Shown here: positions 60,317-64,000 of the stretch, piece after piece | Layout: the number at the start of each line of letters is the position of its first letter | Position numbering within the stretch: the stretch's first letter is position 1 | From: Superficieibacter sp. HKU1 | Lineage (GTDB): Bacteria > Pseudomonadota > Gammaproteobacteria > Enterobacterales > Enterobacteriaceae | Length of the DNA stretch: 64,000 nucleotides | Reading direction: 5' to 3' | NCBI RefSeq assembly: GCF_029319185.1 | Contig: NZ_CP119754.1 | Coordinates: 1,240,001 to 1,304,000, forward strand | Notes under the pieces: generated by a model | Told to the model about the DNA's origin: nothing | What the model saw: the letters and a program-made list of their open reading frames with translations, nothing else | Database searches by the model: none | Position numbers and translations under genes: made by a program

Positions 60317-61774
60317 GTGAATATTCCGGATGAAGCGCTCTACGCGCTACTGCGGCAGGCGCTGGAAACGCGCGCGACCACTACGCGCCAGCGTGCGCTG
60401 TACTATGTGCTGCGGGACGCTATTCTTGCGGGTAAATTGCAGCCGCTCAGTCGTCTGCCGGGGTCGCGTATTCTGGCGCAAGCGCTGACGCTCTCGCGCA
60501 ACACCATCAATGCCGCGCTGGAACAACTCGCTATTGAAGGTTACCTCACGCGCAACCGCCAGGGCACTACCGTTTCTCCTTTACCTTCTCCGCCAGAGGC
60601 CGCCGTGCCGTCTGTTCAGCCCGTCACGCTGGCAGGCCGTTTACAGCATTTGCCCGTCGGCACCCGTCGCGATTCTCCCGCGCTCTGGCTGACGCCCGGT
60701 TTGCCCGCGACCAATTACTTTCCGCTGTCCCTCTGGCGTCGCCTGCTGGATAACGTGCTGCGCAGTGAAGGTAGTTTGCTGCTGGGCTATGGCGATCCGG
60801 CGGGGGAACCGCGCTTAAGGGTGGCGATTGCCCGTCACCTGGCGCTGTCGCGCGGCATTCATTGCGATGCCAGTCAGATAGTGATAACCGAAGGTTCGCT
60901 GGAAGGGATGAGCCTGTGTACGCACATTCTTAGCCAGGCAGGTGATATAGCGTGGGTGGAAAATCCCGGTTATCCAGGCGCGAAAAGCGTCTTTATGACG
61001 GCGGGCCTGAGTGTTGTCGGCGTACCGATCGATGAAGAGGGCCTGGCGTTAGATAAAACGCTGGCGACCCCCTCGCTGATTTTTACCTCGCCGTCACATC
61101 AGTATCCGCTCGGCCAGGTGATGAGCGCATCGCGCCGTCTGGCGCTGCTGGAGTATGCGCAGCGGCAGGGGGCGTGGATTATTGAAGATGACTACGACAG
61201 TGAGTTTCGTTATAGCGGCGAGCCGATCCCGGCAATGCTCGGGATGCGGGAGAATGCGCCGGTGGTCTATCTGGGAACGTTCAGCAAAACGTTGTTCCCC
61301 GCTTTGCGCATTGGTTTTATGGTGATGCCGCCCGCACTGGCGGAAGCAGTAAAACCGATCGTTGCGGCGTTATTGCGCGGCGGTCATCGCGCGGAACAGC
61401 TGGCGCTCGCGCACTTTATCGAAGAGGGCCACTATGCCCGCCATTTAGCGGCCATGCGCCGCCTGTACCGCAAGCGGCAGGGCGCGCTGCGTGAGGCGCT
61501 GGCGAGTGAGTTACTACATCCGCATCAGGTTCGCGGCGGAGACGGGGGGCTGCATCTGACGGTGATTATGGACCAGGTGAACGATGTTGCGCTGGCGGAG
61601 CAGGCGCGGCGCTATCAGCTGGCACCGGGCGCGCTCAGCCGGTTATACCTTGACCCCACCGCCGCCCAGTGCGGATTGATCCTCGGCTATGGTAATACGT
61701 CGGCCTCGCACTACCGTAGCGCAGTACGCACGCTTAACCGGTTGATTGCGAAGCCTCAGCGCGGGCAAGGGTAA
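60317..61774 (+). CDS. MocR-type PLP-dependent GntR regulator (PdxR-like)
   Basis: GntR winged helix (about 20-90: LPGSRILAQALTLSRNTINAALEQLAIEGYLTRN) is fused to an aminotransferase-like domain. The PLP lysine is K324 in GTFSKTLFPALRIG, and DDYDSEF (about 291-297) supplies the pyridine-nitrogen Asp. The GTG at 60317 (MNIPDEALYALLRQA) preceded by GAGAGGGCAGG gives 485 residues, typical for MocR; 78 in-frame upstream codons run through the acetyltransferase antisense and are excluded. Probably controls the divergent acetyltransferase gene. Its 3' end overlaps convergent ylaC by 41 bases. Confidence 0.9.
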   Translation: MNIPDEALYALLRQALETRATTTRQRALYYVLRDAILAGKLQPLSRLPGSRILAQALTLSRNTINAALEQLAIEGYLTRNRQGTTVSPLPSPPEAAVPSVQPVTLAGRLQHLPVGTRRDSPALWLTPGLPATNYFPLSLWRRLLDNVLRSEGSLLLGYGDPAGEPRLRVAIARHLALSRGIHCDASQIVITEGSLEGMSLCTHILSQAGDIAWVENPGYPGAKSVFMTAGLSVVGVPIDEEGLALDKTLATPSLIFTSPSHQYPLGQVMSASRRLALLEYAQRQGAWIIEDDYDSEFRYSGEPIPAMLGMRENAPVVYLGTFSKTLFPALRIGFMVMPPALAEAVKPIVAALLRGGHRAEQLALAHFIEEGHYARHLAAMRRLYRKRQGALREALASELLHPHQVRGGDGGLHLTVIMDQVNDVALAEQARRYQLAPGALSRLYLDPTAAQCGLILGYGNTSASHYRSAVRTLNRLIAKPQRGQG

Positions 61775-62213
61775 AGATGTCATAAAAAGAAAGGTCGCCT
61801 TTGGTGGCGATCATTTTCTGTAGCTGCATCTTATAGGGCTGTTCAACACGCGGCGATTGCAGGATGTTAGCGATCAACTGTTCAGGGGCAAAACGGGTGT
61901 TATACCACTCACCGTTAAAACAGACGCGGAAATCCAGCACGTCGATATCTTCATAACGGTAGCGGGGATTAACGTCGAAAAAGAAGAAGGCGTTGAACAG
62001 AATAAACAGCACTACCAGTAGCCAGACGGAATCTGCCAGCGTTTCAGAGCGCAGCATCACGACCAGAGTGGCAAACCAGGCGATATACATACCGACAAAC
62101 AGGCCGGGATGGTTGCGAATGAAGCTGATGCTAAAGCGCGGGCGATTGTCGCGCTTTTCGCGGGCATTAAGTTCGTCAATGGTTGTCGTCAGCAGTCGCT
62201 GTATTTCTGTCAT
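61734..62213 (-). CDS. ylaC: Inner-membrane protein YlaC
   Basis: The 159-residue protein has two transmembrane helices (about 38-56 and 60-77) and a soluble C-terminal part (YRYEDIDVLDFRVCFNGEWYNTRF). It corresponds to E. coli YlaC (156 residues); function unknown. The C-terminal end differs slightly (ARAEASQSTG) and overlaps the end of the convergent MocR gene. Confidence 0.94.
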   Translation of the reverse strand: MTEIQRLLTTTIDELNAREKRDNRPRFSISFIRNHPGLFVGMYIAWFATLVVMLRSETLADSVWLLVVLFILFNAFFFFDVNPRYRYEDIDVLDFRVCFNGEWYNTRFAPEQLIANILQSPRVEQPYKMQLQKMIATKGDLSFYDIFTLARAEASQSTG

Positions 62214-62313
62214 GTCGGGCCTTTATTCTTCTACAAATGCAGGGAAACATCCCATTTTAAGTTGTAATAAAGCCAACAAAAAGTAACAGATTGGTTGCGA
62301 AAAAGCATAACAG

Positions 62314-62871
62314 TTACACGGGCAGGGTTTTAATCACCCGGGCGGGATTGCCGCCGACCACAACATTGTCCGGCACATCTTTTACCACTACCGCGCCGGA
62401 GGCAACCACCACGTTATTACCGATGGTGACGCCCGGATTGATAATCGCGCGTCCGCCGATCCAGACGTTATCACCAATCGTTACCGGTTTGCCCAGTTCA
62501 ATGCCGCTGTTACGCTCGCCAGGATCCAGCGGATGCATTGCGGTATAAATATGCACCCCGGGAGCCAGCATGCAGTTATCACCGATGTGGACAGGACACA
62601 CGTCCAGCATTACACAATCGAAATTGGCATAAAAATTAGCGCCGAGATGAATATTGTAACCGTAGTCGCAGCGAAAGCTCGGCTCAATATACGCGCCCTC
62701 ACTCTTACCCAGTAAATCGCCCAGCAGCGCTTTACGTACAGCGCGTTCGTCAGGGTCGGTATGGTTATAACGATGGAGTAAATGCCTGGCACGCAGACGT
62801 TCTGCCCTGAGCGTTTCATCTCCAGGGCGGTAGCGTTCACCGGCGATCATTTTGCGTTTTTCTTCACTCAT
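62314..62871 (-). CDS. maa: Maltose O-acetyltransferase
   Basis: Acetyl-CoA-dependent sugar O-acetyltransferase with a left-handed beta-helix of hexapeptide repeats. The 185 residues begin SEEKRKMIAGERYRPGDETLRAER, the Mac domain. The catalytic histidine lies in IYTAMHPLDPGERNSG (about H115), followed by GKPVTIGDNVWIGGRAIINPGVTIG. E. coli Maa is 183 residues. Confidence 0.96.
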   Translation of the reverse strand: MSEEKRKMIAGERYRPGDETLRAERLRARHLLHRYNHTDPDERAVRKALLGDLLGKSEGAYIEPSFRCDYGYNIHLGANFYANFDCVMLDVCPVHIGDNCMLAPGVHIYTAMHPLDPGERNSGIELGKPVTIGDNVWIGGRAIINPGVTIGNNVVVASGAVVVKDVPDNVVVGGNPARVIKTLPV

Positions 62872-63032
62872 ACGGCGCTCCTGTTTTTACAGGGGGCTAC
62901 CTTAAAGGGTATCCATGCCGCAGGGAACGTTCCCCGTCATACAGTGTGATGCGAATCCCGTTTTATGGTTGAGATAAAGGAAAAAGAGGAGAAATCGTAA
63001 CGTAATTCATATCCTGAATAATAAACAAGGTA

Positions 63033-63251
63033 TTAGCGAATAAATTGCCATACGGAAGGTGGGATTTTATCGTAAAGCTTATTCATGGTCAGTTCTGCAA
63101 GACGATGATCGGCGGCTGAGTAAAATACAACCAGCTCATTATCTGATAATTCATATTTGTTCTTTTCAATGACGCGTTCGAGCGTGTCGATTGTCTGACA
63201 GCGCCTCAAACGCATCAAATAATCAGTCTTGGTTAATGCTTTGTCAGTCAT
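63033..63251 (-). CDS. hha: Haemolysin expression modulator Hha
   Basis: 72-residue partner of H-NS that helps silence horizontally acquired genes; it also acts as the toxin in the Hha-TomB pair. The sequence MTDKALTKTDYLMRLRRCQTIDTLERVIEKNKYELSD is nearly identical to E. coli Hha. It follows tomB by 27 bases. Confidence 0.98.
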   Translation of the reverse strand: MTDKALTKTDYLMRLRRCQTIDTLERVIEKNKYELSDNELVVFYSAADHRLAELTMNKLYDKIPPSVWQFIR

Positions 63252-63278
63252 AGATGTACCTTGTTGATTGTTGTCGTA

Positions 63279-63653
63279 TTAGCAGGAGAGTCTGGCCGGA
63301 TTAGCCTGGCTCACATTAACAAAGCAGTGAAACAGGTTATTACCGGATTTACGCCACTTCTGCAAATCCTGCGTACTAATGCCATAGTTGCTGAACAACA
63401 TAAACGTGTCATCCAGATATTCATCAATCTGCATAACCAGATTATTATCTTCATTATACTTAATCTTATAATTAAGCGCGAAGGTAGCAATGTGTTCGAT
63501 AAGCTCATTTAACTGGAGGTTGATCGCCGAAGTGGGATCGTTGACCCAGCCATGGTTGCTCTCATCGAGGTTGGCAATGCAGTCATGATACAGGTTTTCA
63601 CAGAGAAATTTAAGCTGTGCGATATCGTGTCTTTTTGGCGAGTATTCGTCCAT
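63279..63653 (-). CDS. tomB: Hha antitoxin / biofilm modulator TomB
   Basis: TomB (YbaJ) counteracts Hha. The start at MDEYSPKRHDIAQLKFLCENLYHDC gives 124 residues, as in E. coli; ten upstream codons are not used. The LNELIEHIATFALNYKIKYNED core and C-terminal CFVN...NPARLSC are conserved. It is the first gene of tomB-hha. Confidence 0.97.
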   Translation of the reverse strand: MDEYSPKRHDIAQLKFLCENLYHDCIANLDESNHGWVNDPTSAINLQLNELIEHIATFALNYKIKYNEDNNLVMQIDEYLDDTFMLFSNYGISTQDLQKWRKSGNNLFHCFVNVSQANPARLSC

Positions 63654-64000
63654 AGCGCATCCCCTTATAAATGTTTTTGACAACTGCTAGCGAACACTGT
63701 GTGGGATGGATACAACTCACTAACCTGAAGCTTACGCTCATTCCTGATACTGTAACTATAATCTACTCTCAAACAGATTTCATCGCTCTGGAACGAAAAA
63801 TTACAATTCTGACGTTTTAATACTTTTCTTAACGCCGCGTGGTGACAGAAATGATTTTAAACATAGTTGCGCAATCATGAATAGCAGCACATAAGGAATA
63901 CAAAAAGTGTTTCTATTATGGTGATGATAACAGCCAGGAAATTTCTTAATATTATGTGATAATTTCTCTGGCCTATTTGTCATACATAAATAATATGTGT
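63654..64000. other. AT-rich region upstream of tomB, no supported gene
   Basis: The 347 bases to the window end should hold the tomB-hha promoter; acrB would be expected further on by synteny. A 60-codon minus-strand frame (63801-63983) has a hydrophobic centre but no clear ribosome site or known relative, and is not called. No terminator or repeat was recognised. Confidence 0.5.

Noticed and set aside
63801..63983. 60-codon minus-strand frame upstream of tomB
   Set aside because: The hydrophobic middle is suggestive, but there is no clear ribosome site and no relative I recognise; AT-rich DNA gives such frames by chance.

Overview
This is a stretch of enterobacterial chromosome. The core gene order is the E. 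coli/Salmonella backbone: ribD-ribH-nusB-thiL, yajO-dxs-ispA-xseB, thiI, yajL-panE, yajQ, yajR, cyoABCDE, ampG-yajG, bolA, tig, clpPX, lon, hupB, ppiD, ybaV, fadM, queC, ybaE, cof, decR, mdlAB, glnK-amtB, tesB, ybaY, atl, ffs, pdeB, ylaC, maa, tomB-hha. cdsH beside decR and rpmE2-rpmJ2 beside the pdeB region are arrangements I associate with the Salmonella/Citrobacter side of the family, so Citrobacter or a close relative is the likely source. The genus call is an inference. No tRNA, rRNA, insertion sequence, prophage or CRISPR array was seen; the only RNA gene is ffs (4.5S RNA).

Layout. 1-9112: riboflavin, thiamine and isoprenoid precursor genes. pgpA, expected after thiL, is missing and a tandem REP-type repeat lies there. 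9140-10991: an AT-rich accessory pocket with a YcxB-like membrane protein, then a free-standing polymorphic-toxin type 44 domain overlapping a small membrane-anchored protein that looks like its immunity partner. 11023-14505: yajL, panE, yajQ, yajR. 15014-21293: a sugar island between yajR and cyoE, with a GH172 (DUF2961) glycosidase, a GPH-family symporter, a LacI-type regulator, and FucI and FucU paralogues. Both transcription units carry the same 18-bp palindrome and a CRP-like box. 21332-28699: cytochrome bo3 operon and ampG-yajG. 29004-38409: bolA, then the proteostasis block tig, clpP, clpX, lon, hupB, ppiD with recognisable heat-shock promoters. 38555-51049: ybaV to tesB, including the cysteine desulfhydrase/DecR pair, the MdlAB exporter and the sigma-54-driven glnK-amtB operon. 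51252-64000: ybaY, atl, ffs, then accessory genes (a ribbon-helix-helix-like/small-protein pair, a flavin reductase, a GntR/enolase-superfamily/PTS cluster, Zur-controlled ribosomal paralogues, a GNAT/MocR pair) interleaved with pdeB, ylaC, maa, hha and tomB.

The most interesting system is the 15-21 kb island. GH172 enzymes act on D-arabinofuranosides and fructofuranosides, and FucI-type isomerases accept D-arabinose as well as L-fucose. The set (importer, cytosolic GH172, mutarotase, isomerase, dedicated repressor, CRP control) therefore reads as a pathway for D-arabinofuranose-containing glycosides ending in D-ribulose. That assignment is an inference. The second is the compact type 44 toxin and putative immunity pair.

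All identifications come from reading protein sequences and from remembered family features; no database search was run. Numbering comparisons to E. coli proteins are from memory.
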